From Platynereis dumerilii (Eukaryota; Annelida; Polychaeta; Phyllodocida; Nereididae), in contig JAPTHN010000011.1 of NCBI GenBank assembly GCA_026936325.1, forward strand, positions 5,001 to 69,000: 64,000 bases of DNA. The letters are read 5' to 3'. Shown here in pieces: positions 26,520-53,500 of the stretch. Position numbers and translations under genes: made by a program. The notes beneath the pieces were generated by a model. That model was not told the DNA's origin, ran no database searches, and was given only the letters and a program-made list of their open reading frames with translations. Position 1 is the first letter of the stretch. Each line of letters starts with the position of its first letter.

Positions 26520-26660
26520 ATGTGGTAGGATCAGTTTAGATCTTTTGGATCTTTCGGATCTCATAGTGGATCTCACAGGGATTCTCATTGTACATAGTTC
26601 TTTATCATCATTATTGTAGTTACCCATTCATTCCATTACAATAAAAGTGTTTCACAAATT
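26520..26660 (+). repeat. Right LTR of the Ty3/gypsy fossil (end uncertain)
   Basis: The LTR starts TGTGGTAGGATC directly after a purine-rich tract (AGTGGGGGAGAA). An AATAAA lies at 26,640-26,645, and the text GTTTCACA near 26,658 gives a TGTG...CACA border. Immediately beyond it sits TGGTGACAGTGTCCG, which looks like a tRNA primer-binding site. That is the sequence expected after a left LTR, so this LTR may once have been shared by two tandem copies. A longer LTR ending CCTGTCACA near 27,390 is the alternative. Confidence 0.5.
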
Positions 26661-28150
26661 GGTGACAGTGTCCGTTGTTTGTTGTTTTAACATGTTAGGA
26701 AACATTTTGACAGGAAGCATGTCAGTTTGGGTAAAATCCCTTTTCATTCATTGAGAACTATAGTCATTCTTGTGGCTACAGTCATCTAGCAAACATCTTT
26801 ATACTTTTGGGAATATATGAAGAATTGTACAAGACATGCATTTTCCTTTTCATTACTTTACTTCAAAATTAGTGGCTAGGTTTCTCATGGTTCTTTGAGC
26901 AATGCTCAGGTTTATAAAGTTTATATTATAGATCATTTCATAAAGTTATCAAAAATGTTCACTTGTGATCTTATTCATTTGAAGTATATATTCATGATTG
27001 TAAAGTCTACCTGTCATAGTAATGTATTCATACATGTATAGTCTGTATGATACACAATTGTATTTTGTTAGTCAAGTACTTAGGAGTATTTATTTCAATT
27101 ACCAGGTTTGAGGCATACAGCTGAAACTCAATGTTAAGACCTGTGTGTGTGTGAAGTGTTCACCAGTAATAACAATTGGGAGCTCTTCTGATCAGTCACT
27201 CAAGCTCCTAATAAAGGGTATGACCAATTATTTAATTATACATGTGATTTATTGAATGACATTTTGAATGTGTCGGTTTATATGCATTATTATTTACAAT
27301 TGTTAATTTGTTTATTTCTAGAGTGGTTTTGCACTTCTGTCTGATCTCTGAATAAAAACGTATCGAACAAACTCCACGAGCCTGTCACATCTATGTCTAT
27401 TTATCTAGCTATCTATCTATGTATATATGTAGCTTTTAATTTATCAGGGTTGTTGACTTTAAATGAATTGTGCCAGTTTGCTTGTGAATTATATAACTCC
27501 ACTGAATTTGATACATTATATTTTGTTTTAATATAGTTGGTGGGTGTATAAATATGATGTTAATGTAATTCATCTTCATGATGATAAAGGATAATAAGAG
27601 AAAGACCACTAATTTCAATTAGGACATGTAAAGGTTTTGAAAAGCCCAATCATTTAAATTAGGATTTTGAACAATATTAAAAGGGTCACTAATTGCAATC
27701 ATGACTTTTAAACAGTGTATCAAAATGATATATTGAATTGAACACAAAGCTTCAGTTCAGTTGAAGCAGGTTCCAACAGAGGACCGGATCTATCAGCAGG
27801 AAGGAGAAGGTCAAGTGCAGGATTGCATATTTTTTAAGCATGTTAGGGCTCTGAAAGTTGATGCTGGCTAGTAAAAATTATTTGTGGACTGTATGCAAAT
27901 TTTGGGTGTGATTGATAGGATAGGACGACCCCAGAATTGTTGACAAGGTTTGTCAAAATGCTAAGGTCATAGCTAGTGCCACAGCGCTGCTAAAAACTCT
28001 ACCCCAAGTTATTTCTAAACTAACACTGAAAAACTAAGTAACTAACCCAAAACCAATCTAACCCAAACCTTCAGATATCTCTTTAATTGAATTCACAACT
28101 TTCGGTTCACTTGACAATTACACTGGTAGTTCCGAAAAAAAAGTCATCGA
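26661..28150. other. No gene recognised
   Basis: AT-rich sequence with no convincing open frame longer than about 60 codons. It includes a short CTAT-rich tract near 27,395-27,425 and an AATAAAAACG near 27,350. If the LTR of the neighbouring retroelement is the longer version, it would extend to about 27,390. Confidence 0.5.
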
Positions 28151-28400
28151 AATATTTGATTTTGATTTTGATTTGATTTATTTCAACTTTCAACATCGTT
28201 AACATACAGTGGCCTACAAAAAATTTTTTGAACAGTTGTCAGTTTATACATTTATAAGTTACACAATTATTTACAAATTTGCATGGACGATGTTTGAGGC
28301 TTGCCCCCAGAGCTCTAAGAGCTGTACAGAAAGGGGGGCAAGCCAAGAAAAAAAAAAAGATAATAAAATTAAATTAAATAAGATTGAAAAAAAAAATTAA
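28150..28400 (-). mobile_element. 3'-end relic of a CR1/L2-type LINE
   Basis: Read on the - strand the region ends in AATAAATCAAATCAAAATCA, a short-period A-rich tail typical of CR1/L2 LINEs. It is preceded by a GC-rich stem, CTTGCCCCC ... GCTCTTAGAGCTC ... GGGGGCAAGC (28,290-28,345), that can fold as a hairpin. No coding part is attached. The assignment rests on tail type and layout. Confidence 0.5.
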
Positions 28401-30790
28401 ATAAGATTGAAAAAGTGTGATAATAATAGTAATTAATAAGTAATAAGTAATAAGGTAAGAAGCAAATTGGAAAAAAGTAAATACATTTGGTTATGAATAA
28501 GAAATGAAAATAACAAATAATGAATTAGTTAACAATAATAATGATGATAGTTAGAACAAGAAAATTTTTTTTGGAAAAAAATATAGCCGATATTTGTAGT
28601 TATAATTTGTTTTGCTAGATAATGGGATTTTTAAAAGAGATTTGTTGAGAGGTTGATGAGAATTCCATTCACAGCTTCAATTCAAAGCTGCAAGTTCCTT
28701 CATGTCTGATCTTTTTCATAGCCTTTCTACCTATATACCTGTCTAGTAGTGTCTACAGATCTTCTATCTGTCTATTATATTTATTTAACCATCTGACAGA
28801 AGATCTGTGCTATTGGCACCTCTAAAAGATCTCCTCTGCTCCATGAAAAGAGCCACAATGCAGTTGTGGCCTTTTCTGGGAATCTCAGCTGCAGCAAGGT
28901 CACACTGACATTTCCCCAACATGTCTAAATTTAGCCCAGGGTTTCCCCAAAAGTGCACAAACTTTGATGATGTGTCTTCACACATGTTTCCTTATTTCCA
29001 TTGACAAATCCACCTGGTGGACTCTTGGTGGTGAACATATATCCGCCTGTGGCAAGTAAGTTACTTCACATATCCTGTATTGCTAAGGGCCTGGGCATCG
29101 GCTAAAAAAAAAGAGCAGGTTAATAAGTGACAAATAGATTAATAATAATCCCAATAATAGAAGTAGATATAAATACATATGATAGTGATTAAGAGATTAG
29201 AAATTAAAAAAAATAATAATAATAATAAAATATAAAAAAATAATAATAATATTTTAGAAAAAGCAGGTCGATAAGTAACAAGTAGATTAATAAGGGGAAA
29301 AAAAAGGTTAAATATTATTACTCTCAGGATAGTAAAGGTCAAGTGGTAGATGCTGAACGCTAACATGACTGGTGCCTGCCCCTTTCTGGCGACAGGACAA
29401 TGTAGAGAGTGCTACCACCTTATTCTTTCTGTATTATGGGATGCAAATTAAACTATGTTCAGCATATTTTAGTTATGATATACATGTATTATTCCATTGT
29501 TTTCACTATCATTCCATAAATTTGCTTTATCTGCAATATTCCTCAGAAGTGCCCTGTTTTACTGATAAGCTTGATTTATTAAAGAAAATGACAATTTCAA
29601 GACTAAACTATATCATACTACTTCTGTTATTTATCAGAATATAATCATTAAGTACCACACGCATTATCCTGTTATGTTTTATTTACCCAGCAGTGGAAGA
29701 AGCTCTTATTTGAGAATACAGTAAGTTGCTAAAAAACTGATCAAAACTTAGGATTGTGTCGGTCAAATTCAACAGCCATTCATTTAAACACAACAAGATA
29801 AGAGAACACATGTGGGAGTAATGAAGCTGGTACGACATTTGGCAAAATGTGTTTTGGTTTTGGCAGTATGGTGTGAAATATGATTTTATGCATGAAAAAC
29901 TATAATTTTCAGAACATTCTGCTTGTGCAACAATAGGATGACTTTTGAATTACTTACTGCAATTGAAATGTGTGTGAGAGGAATATCCAAAGAAAATCAT
30001 GCAGTAATGACCGCAAAACACTGAGAATTGTCTAATTTGATATCCACGCCTATGAGCTTATGACATACGTGTTGAACTTCTAAAATCTGGTCCATCGGTA
30101 ATACAGTTGTTTTTGCAAAGAAATATTTATAAGGATTCCATATGTTAAACTTTTTTTTGTTAATATCCAAGATTTCGACTTGCAAAATGCTATCATTATT
30201 ATTATTACTAAAACATCTATAAAGTGATACATATCTAAATTAGATCATTCAAGTGTGCTTCACATAAGTATGAAAATTAAATAGTAAAGTTAAAAGAGAC
30301 AACAAAATTTACTAATATATTAAACTTAAAGTTATAAACAGGGAGAAAATATATATTTGGCACTGATTCACTTTGACTCATTCTGACCAAGTCATTTTTA
30401 TGTCCGAGAACAGGGCCTCAGGCCCTTTGTTGTCATCAATGGCTTTTCATTCCAAAGTTGGTCTGGATCATAAAGCATTTCACTCATGCAAGAATTATCC
30501 AAAATTATGATACCCAGGGTTGACATTGCCACCAAAGATGCCCTGGCTTAAATCTTAAGTCTCACTGCTATGAATATTTGCCTTTATTCTTCGTTGCTGA
30601 GCAGATGATTTATGAGAAAGCTTCAGTGAAGCATCTTTTTCTGCTTCTGTTAGGTCCTTCTGTCCTGAAACAAAGCATGGCGCACCACAACCTGCCAAAT
30701 ATTTCTATTTTGAGCGAAAAATAGATTGACACTCATGCACAGGATCACAAGGAAACGATCTTAAGATTTATGCTTCAGCCAATTACTAGA
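28401..30790. other. No gene recognised; AT-rich with a short direct duplication
   Basis: Low-complexity A/T sequence. Two related copies of AGCAGGTTAATAAGTGACAA...AGATTAATAA lie near 29,113 and 29,263, about 150 bp apart. Nothing resembles a gene. Small open frames here lack any recognisable domain. Confidence 0.5.
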
Positions 30791-30810
30791 TTACTAGATT
30801 ACTAGATTAC

Positions 30811-30900
<90 letters not shown>
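30777..30900. repeat. (ATTACTAG)n and (TAGA)n microsatellite upstream of the esterase gene
   Basis: About four copies of ATTACTAG lead into an uninterrupted TAGA tract of about 90 bp, roughly 255 bp upstream of the esterase start codon. The 8-bp repeat shares TAGA with the tract, so the second probably grew out of the first. Confidence 0.9.
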
Positions 30901-30901
<1 letters not shown>

Positions 30902-31155
30902 CACTCTTTTCAAAGTTTATGTGATGATCATAACCCATTGAGTTATAAGGGGTTATTAAATTGCCCGAGGACAAGGTGTATATGCTGCATGGCATTTTTA
31001 AAAAGAGGTACTATACAATGTTCTGTATTTCTGAGGACTCTGAATGCAAACAAATGAAATCTTGTAGGACAAGTATGATGTGGTGTACTTCACTTAATCA
31101 CACACATAAAAACAAACGAGCTCAGTCTCACAGCAGATCATACCTTAGATCAAAG

Positions 31156-46133
<14,978 letters not shown>

Positions 46134-47584
46134 AAATCAAGCACAAATTTCTTTATTTTAAGAATTGTTTTGATACACTGATAACAATATGGATATACTA
46201 TGGTGACATTATGACAGCAGACAGAAGCACCAATCAAATAATCTGGATAAACATTTGATTCCATATATGTATGAATTGCATTTTATCACTGAAAAAGGGA
46301 ATTGGAAAAGCTTGTAAAATTTATCTACAAGTATATATTCAACATTGTATAATAGTGAGGAGATCAGGAAAAAAATTAAAACAATATCCAAATGAACAAT
46401 CTGCTTCCCTCATTATTGGTTTATCTACTTTGAATTTCATCCTTTATGACAATGTTTTACTTTCTGTAAGATAGTATCAGTATGTCTTAATAATTGCACC
46501 CCCCCCCTCCAAAAAAAAAGCATCTGACATGGTTTACTGGGAGTGAAGCTTGGTTACTGACTAAAAGCGTACTACTCTAGACTGACTGGTCTATGGACAG
46601 CACATGTGCTTTTCCATAATGATTTATTAAGCATTGTTGCTTCCTCAAACATGCAAATTCAGTAATCTGACTACTCATGTTTAGTCAAAGTGCAAGATGA
46701 TTGTTCATTATGGGTGTGGCATCAGACCATTGAAGTCTTATTATTCAACAAAAAAACATTTAAAACAGCATGCTTTGGTAATATCTTCACCCCTCATTCC
46801 TGCTCTGGATTTCGCCCAACTTTTTGCTGCAGTGATTTAGAATTTGTAGTTGGTGATATGGAGTGTGTCAGGGGTCTATAAGGTTGCAAAGAAGTAGCAG
46901 CTTTAATAGAATTGATACATCTACCTTTTTTTGCAAATGAAAACAAAAGATATTAAAGACACTGCCCTTAATTATCTTGTATTAGAAATTCGTAATTGTT
47001 GTGCACATTTCGTGGCTGGGCTAAATATATTTATAGTGGGTACATTTATCAAATCTCAAACAATTACAATAAACAGTGATCCAATATAACACTGGGGAAG
47101 GCAGATTTAAGAACCAGAGCTAGAGCCAGGCTCTCTGCAAAACACTTGGCAATAATAAGCATGCAAATCCAATGTATATTTGTCAAACAATAGTATAAAA
47201 ATGTTCTCATAAAATCTGCATCTTATATATTTGCTTTTCATGTATTTTGGAGGATATCAACAAGATACATGTGTTAAAGTGCATAATACAATTAACAATT
47301 TTTGATGTATATAATATATACACGATTGGGATTTTTTAACAACCAATCATGACTTTTTAGTGATATCATATCATGTATAGCTAAATTTTTTTAGTGACAC
47401 AATGTTTTTTATTCAATCTAGTGCAATTAGAAAATGTGGCACCATCAAGCTCATAACAGGATAATGTGATTTAACAGAGTCAGTGAGATGCTTATGAATA
47501 TAGCTCGTTTCTTAAATCAAACATCTTGAGTTGTAGTAAAGGGAACCTGAAGAATAGCTGGAAGAACTTCAGTGCAAGCGATTT
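46134..47584. other. Convergent 3' regions of the esterase and receptor genes
   Basis: The two stop codons face each other. Candidate poly(A) signals are AATAAA at 47,068-47,073 for the esterase (+) and TTTATT at 47,408-47,413, read as AATAAA on the - strand, for the receptor. If both are used the transcripts stop just short of overlapping. No other gene is seen. Confidence 0.5.
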
Positions 47585-50500
47585 TTACTGTTCCAGCGAT
47601 TCAATTGCCTTTCCTTCATCAACTGCTGCACTTCCCATGTCCATATATTCACCTGAAAAGAATTCAATAGCAAATCAAAGAAGCAACATTTGCCATTTAC
47701 ATACTGCAACTACTGCATTGACTGGTATCACATATATACAATCCAAAAACAAATGATTGGTTTTCATGAAAAATTTTTTAGATTCATGAAGGAACAATTG
47801 ATTTGAATGTAAGAAAGTGATGCATGGTTGCACATTTCCAATCAATGAATGTCTGAAAGCAACTTATTTACTTTAACATAAGGGAATGATTTAACTTGGA
47901 CTGGACGAAACAGCGGTTTGAATGTAGTACAGGAAACAATTCACTTCACATAAGATCAACTTTAAACCAAAACATTAGGACATTAGATACCACTCCTGGC
48001 CACCAGCAAAAATCTCATGCACCACCAAGCAAAAGTGAATTGCCAAACTCAAGAAAAATAAGTTTTATAATGTCAAAGGTAAATCATTACACAATCACAT
48101 GATTCAAATTCTGGATACTAGATAGATGAATATCCAATTATCCATGATTTATAACAATTAGACATTCATACAGATCAAGAAATTTCAGGCCACCCACATA
48201 ATCTTTGGTTCATATTAGAGTTTCTCTTTATGAATGTCATTAAATAGCAAATCAATTTTAACTAATTCCGTGTCTATACGCCTTTTCTGACAAACTTAAT
48301 CTTTTACAGCAAGAATACATGCAGGGCTATTATTAGTCCATGAGCTCTTGCAATTCAGAAATTTGCAGCATTGAATTACATTCAAGTGGCGATGGTTCAG
48401 TCTGAATCGATTTACAAACTTACTTGTATCTTCCAACTGCGAAACTTGGTGTTCCTCTAGGGATCTACAAATGCTGCTCACATCTGAATTTGTCTGCTTT
48501 AAAAAAAAGGAAGTTGATTTCAGATTACTTTATAATATAGGAAAAATATATATGCATCTTCTCAACACAAACCGACATAGCTATAAATAATAGCATGGTG
48601 CACTGCTTAAAATTTTGACACATAGTTACAGCATTTGGCTGCAATTTCAAAAATAAAAGATTACCTTTACTTTGCCACCCTGGCAATCCTCCATGTCAAC
48701 ATAAACACCTTTAAAAAAAAAGGACTGATAAACAACAAAACATTGTTATTCCTGCAATTTGAGCCTCACATATAACTGACAGAGGGGCGGACAGCCAGTG
48801 GTGCAGACCGTACCGCTTTGTACCGGTCCGGTCCAATACCACCACCCCTCCTGTACTGGACCATCCCCCTTGTCCAAGTACCGAGTACCGCCTTGGGCGT
48901 ACCGGTACGTACAGGTACTTGTAAGGCCAAAAACAAAACTTCATGGAGGGCATGTCAGGCTGCTGCAATAATGTGGTTGCACAAAATGCCAAGCCCTTGC
49001 ATCAGAAAAGGGTGCTGGAAAGGAGTTATTCTGAATGACCCTTAATTGACTTGTTGGAAACATGATTAAGACATTTTTACCTCAGCTTTGTAATTCGATT
49101 TGATTTGGTTTGCACGCCATTGTATCCAGTGTAAATGTATTAGTTTCATATAAGTATAAATAAGCAAGCATTTATTGTAAGTTCAAACCTCAGTTGTTCG
49201 TGCCAAGGAAGTTGCCGTACATGATGATTATGGTCCGCATACATATTAAATGCAAATCAAGGAAAATTCATTACCAGACAATATATATAATACTATTTCA
49301 TTTCACTCAACGGTAACAGTTGTTGCTTTTTGTGTTGGCTTATATTTCCTGCGACTATACTCTAGACTGTTGTTATTTGGAAAATTTAATGAGCACTTAT
49401 GAAATAAAACTTATAATAGCAAGCATTTTCTTCAAATTTTGTGCATGAAGAAATATTTGCCAAAAATTTATGGACAACCAATTTTGGACCAGACGTACCG
49501 GTATACCGGACCATCTCCAACCTGGACCAGACCACCTACCTCCTGGACCGGGCGGTACTGGACCACAGGGGGGTGGTCGGGTCCGGTCCGCACCACTACG
49601 AACAGCCAATGAACAGGAAATCACTTGGCACAGATAAAAATTGTTGCATTTGCATGGTGAAAGTAGTTGTATTGGACCATGCACAAATTCCACAGGTCAA
49701 CATTGAACACAGCTAAAGACTCCTTCAAAACTGTCACTGTTCAACATTTCACTACTAAATACTGCCATAATGTAAAAAAAAAGAAGCACATTCGAAAGAA
49801 AGAAATACTGACCAGAACTGGTTGGTCCTTCCTTTGTTTCTAATTCTATTGGAATCATGCCATAGCTTTCCTTGCAGTGCTCCAGGAGTGTTTGAAGTGC
49901 CTCTGTGAAAATGAAATTGAACACCTTAATAAAAACTTTAGCACAGCTGGATCTGTTTTACTAACGGTTAGCTGGTAACACAATTGGTGTACCTACACAT
50001 TTTGTTTTAGAAGGGCTCATTTCACCACCTATTACTAGAGTGTCGTCCTAAAAGTCAAGTGTCTATAAGTGTGTTAGGATCACTTGTAAGAAACGCCCGC
50101 AAACCAAACTGAATATAGATATAGAACTTCTTTTTTATAATAATATATTGTGTATTCCTAAAAGCCCTAATGGTGCTCGGATCAGCAGAGTAACAAACCA
50201 TTAACTTACATTATGTTAATAACCAAAAGGGGGCAGTACCGACAGCGTCACTTAAGTGACTTAGATGCTGCCTCCTTGACCACAACCTGATGTATATATA
50301 TATATGACATAATCAAAATAATTGTGTATAATTTTATTTGGTCAAATAAAACATTTCTCTCTCTCTTTCTCTCTCTCATTACAGTCCTTGTCACACTTAC
50401 GTGGAATCTCAAGTTCTTTTCTATGCTGTTGAACTGTGATGTCAGAGATGACACTATTCTAGCATTGCAATATATTTAAATTAACTTCAAGCTGTGGTAT

Positions 50501-53500
50501 AATTTTAAACTAGGTCAGATTCCCCAGCTTCTAGCCAATGCGAATCCACCAAACTGAGCATCACAGTTTCAACTCAGTGTCAGAGTGAAAATTGGGTCTA
50601 GGAAAACCCATGCAAGTTTGACATCACAGCCTCTCAGCCAATGGGCTGCCAGAACAAAAATACATAACACAAGCCGTGTGTTTACAAAAAAAATTGTCAA
50701 AGCCTTCTGTTTATACCAACTTCCATCAAAGTTTAAAGTTGTAAGTTAGCAAGTTTGTAGATTAATCAAACAACTCTGTGGGGATTATAACAGTTGTCTA
50801 CTGTGAATGCTCACAAAGCTGCCATTTGGTAGGATTAGACTGGTGATTGCTGTGATAAATCATTGGGATTACAAATGTAATGCTTCTTTCAATATATCAA
50901 TGTCTGAACAGCGATGTGTAGTTTACTGTCAGCCCATTGGCGATCAAGCTGTGATGGCGTGGTTGTAGGGGCTATCCCTGATAAAATTCTTACTCTGACG
51001 CTGTGTTGAAACTGTGACGCTCAGTTCAGGAGGATCAACATTGGCTAGAAGCTAGGGAATCTGACAAAGTTTAAATTACATCACAGCTTGTAGTTAATTG
51101 ACATATATATTACAATGCTAGAATAGAGTCATCTCAGACATCAGAGTTCAACAGCATAGAAGAGAACTTGAGATTCCACGTAAGTATGACAAGGACTGTA
51201 ATTAGGGACCGTTCAGAATTTATGACTGGGGGGGTGGGAGTTTTGCTGGAACTTCCCATCAAAAATTGATACCCCCCCCCCTTGAGTTGTAGATTTTTAG
51301 TACCCCACCCTTAGGTTTCACATGTATTTTTAGTACCCTCCCCCCTCGAAATACAAAGCAATACACACATATATACTGTTATACACGGCCACGGCCGCCG
51401 CGGGTACAGATTCACGTCATTTCTCTGCCTTTTGCGTGTAAAAAAGTCCAAATAAGAAGAATTTATCCGTGTTTTTTAACATTTTTTCTTTATTAAAATG
51501 TCTTACCCCCCCTTGGAAGTGTTTTTAAAATGTAATACCCCCCCCTTGAAACACGTGTGAAAACTGAGTACCCCCTCGGCCAAAACTCCCCAGTCATAAA
51601 TTCTGAACGGTCCCTTACATCATCAAGAATGTTCACATTTGTCTTCGAACTGGTGTCCGGGATGGCTTTGACGTAGGGTGACAAGGGAAAGCTAAGATCC
51701 ATTTGCAATTGAAATACATGTGTTTTTGCTTATGAGTTGTTGTTAAAACTTATTGGCCATTCCTTCCTGTGTTTCTGCAGAAGTAATTTTGTATCATTTC
51801 ATGACCCAAAACACTGACCTGCCTTGGCAACATTGAACTGAGGCTTTCTTTGGATGGTAGCCACAATTGCTGTCAGGTTCTTGTAGGGCTGTTCAGCCTC
51901 AGGACAGTCAAGAGATCCACTTCCAGACAGACTGTCTCTAACACATGGAGGAAGCGCTGGAATAGGAAAGGAAGAAGTACTTTGTGACAAAGAGAACCCT
52001 GGAAATAAATTAATTAAACAATTTCTAATGATTCTTAGCATAGTGTTGCACTTGATTGGTGATGGTGACTTCAAATTGGTAAAGTTAGTTTGAAGCGCAA
52101 AACTAAAACCAGAACAGTAAGGTCAAGTAAGTTCAATGCCATTGGCCCAAAAGCAACTCGTGTATCACAGTGGGTTTTTTTCGACAACTCTGCTAATATA
52201 TGTAGTTGTAATATAGGCTGTGAACAGGTATTAATAAACGCTGTTGAAGATTGGAAATATTCATTGGATTGTAATAAAATTGTGGCAGTGCTCTTAATGG
52301 ACCTGAGTAAAGCTTTTGATAGCTTGCCACACCAACTTTTAATTTCAAAGCTTTATGCTTACGGTATTTCTAAACATGCTTGCACACTGTTAGCTTCATA
52401 TCTATTTAATAGAAAACAAAGGATTAAATATCATGGTTATAAAAGCGAATGGTTTATTGTAAAAAAGGGAATTCCACAAGGAGGTATATTAGGCCCTCTG
52501 TTGTATAATGTATTTGTAAACGATCTGTTATATTTGATTAATGACTACTATTATAATTACGCGTATGATAATACTATTGCAGTTATTGGTAATGAAGTCT
52601 CGAATGTACTTACAAAACTTAAGCAGAATGCAGAAACATGTGTCAATTGGTTTGATATGAATATGATGAAAACAAACCCAGATAAATTTCAACTGATGGT
52701 ATTAGATCGTAAGAATTCTTCTGTACATGAATCATTATATATTAATAATATTATTGTAAATTCAGTTAATGAAGTTAAACTTTTAGGTATCACTATTGAT
52801 GTAAAGCTATCTTTTAACACTCATGTAAATATTATATGCAGAAAAGCTGCTAAGAACATGAATATTCTAAAAAGATTGTCATATAAAGTCAAAAGTAAAC
52901 AAGATAGAATTGCATTGATGAAGGCTTTTGTATTCTCATGTTTTACATATTGTCCACTTTTGTGGCATTTTACTACGTTGACCATGTCTAGAAAGTTAAA
53001 TAAAATTTATATTAGGTGCTTAAAGTTTATACAGAATGATCCTGAATTCAGTCTGGATTCTGATATATTACTAGAAAGATCAGGTTGTGATAATTTAACT
53101 TTATGGAGACTAAAAAAGATTGCTGTATTTATGTATAAGTGTTATCATGATTTATCACCAGAATATTTGAACATGTATACCTAAAAAAGTGTTGTTCTGC
53201 ACCCATTATAAAGCCATGACAGGAAGCCATGCCAGGAGAGGAACATTACACGCATAACAAATCATTGATCTGTTCTAATGCCAGTAATTCCACTCACCAC
53301 AAGCTCCTTCCACATGCTCTTCTGGCAGGTCTTTATCCTCTTTATCCTCAACTTCTCCAATGGTTGCAGACGATCCAGCCAGGTCTTTCCTGGCTGAGTT
53401 GTTGCTCTTGAAAAAGACCAATAAAAACAGGCACTGATTTGAATGGATAACCAAATGGATGTTTTAGCTGATGTCAGAACATTGCTAATCATAGAATTGA

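Larger units (their letters stand above)
22710..26660 (+). mobile_element. Ty3/gypsy-type LTR retroelement fossil (broken, 5' LTR not found)
   Basis: Parts in order: gag-like region (22,710 to about 23,600), protease-like region (about 23,700-23,820), end of reverse transcriptase plus RNase H (about 24,475-25,320), integrase (about 25,500-26,200), an acidic C-terminal tail ending near 26,446, a polypurine tract near 26,506-26,520, and a right-hand LTR beginning TGTGGTAGG at 26,520. The pol order RT-RNase H-integrase is that of Ty3/gypsy (Metaviridae). The copy is not whole: it carries at least several interruptions and a foreign insertion at about 23,822-24,470, and no matching left LTR is visible. 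Age cannot be read from LTR divergence because only one LTR is present. The interruptions suggest an old copy. Confidence 0.85.
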
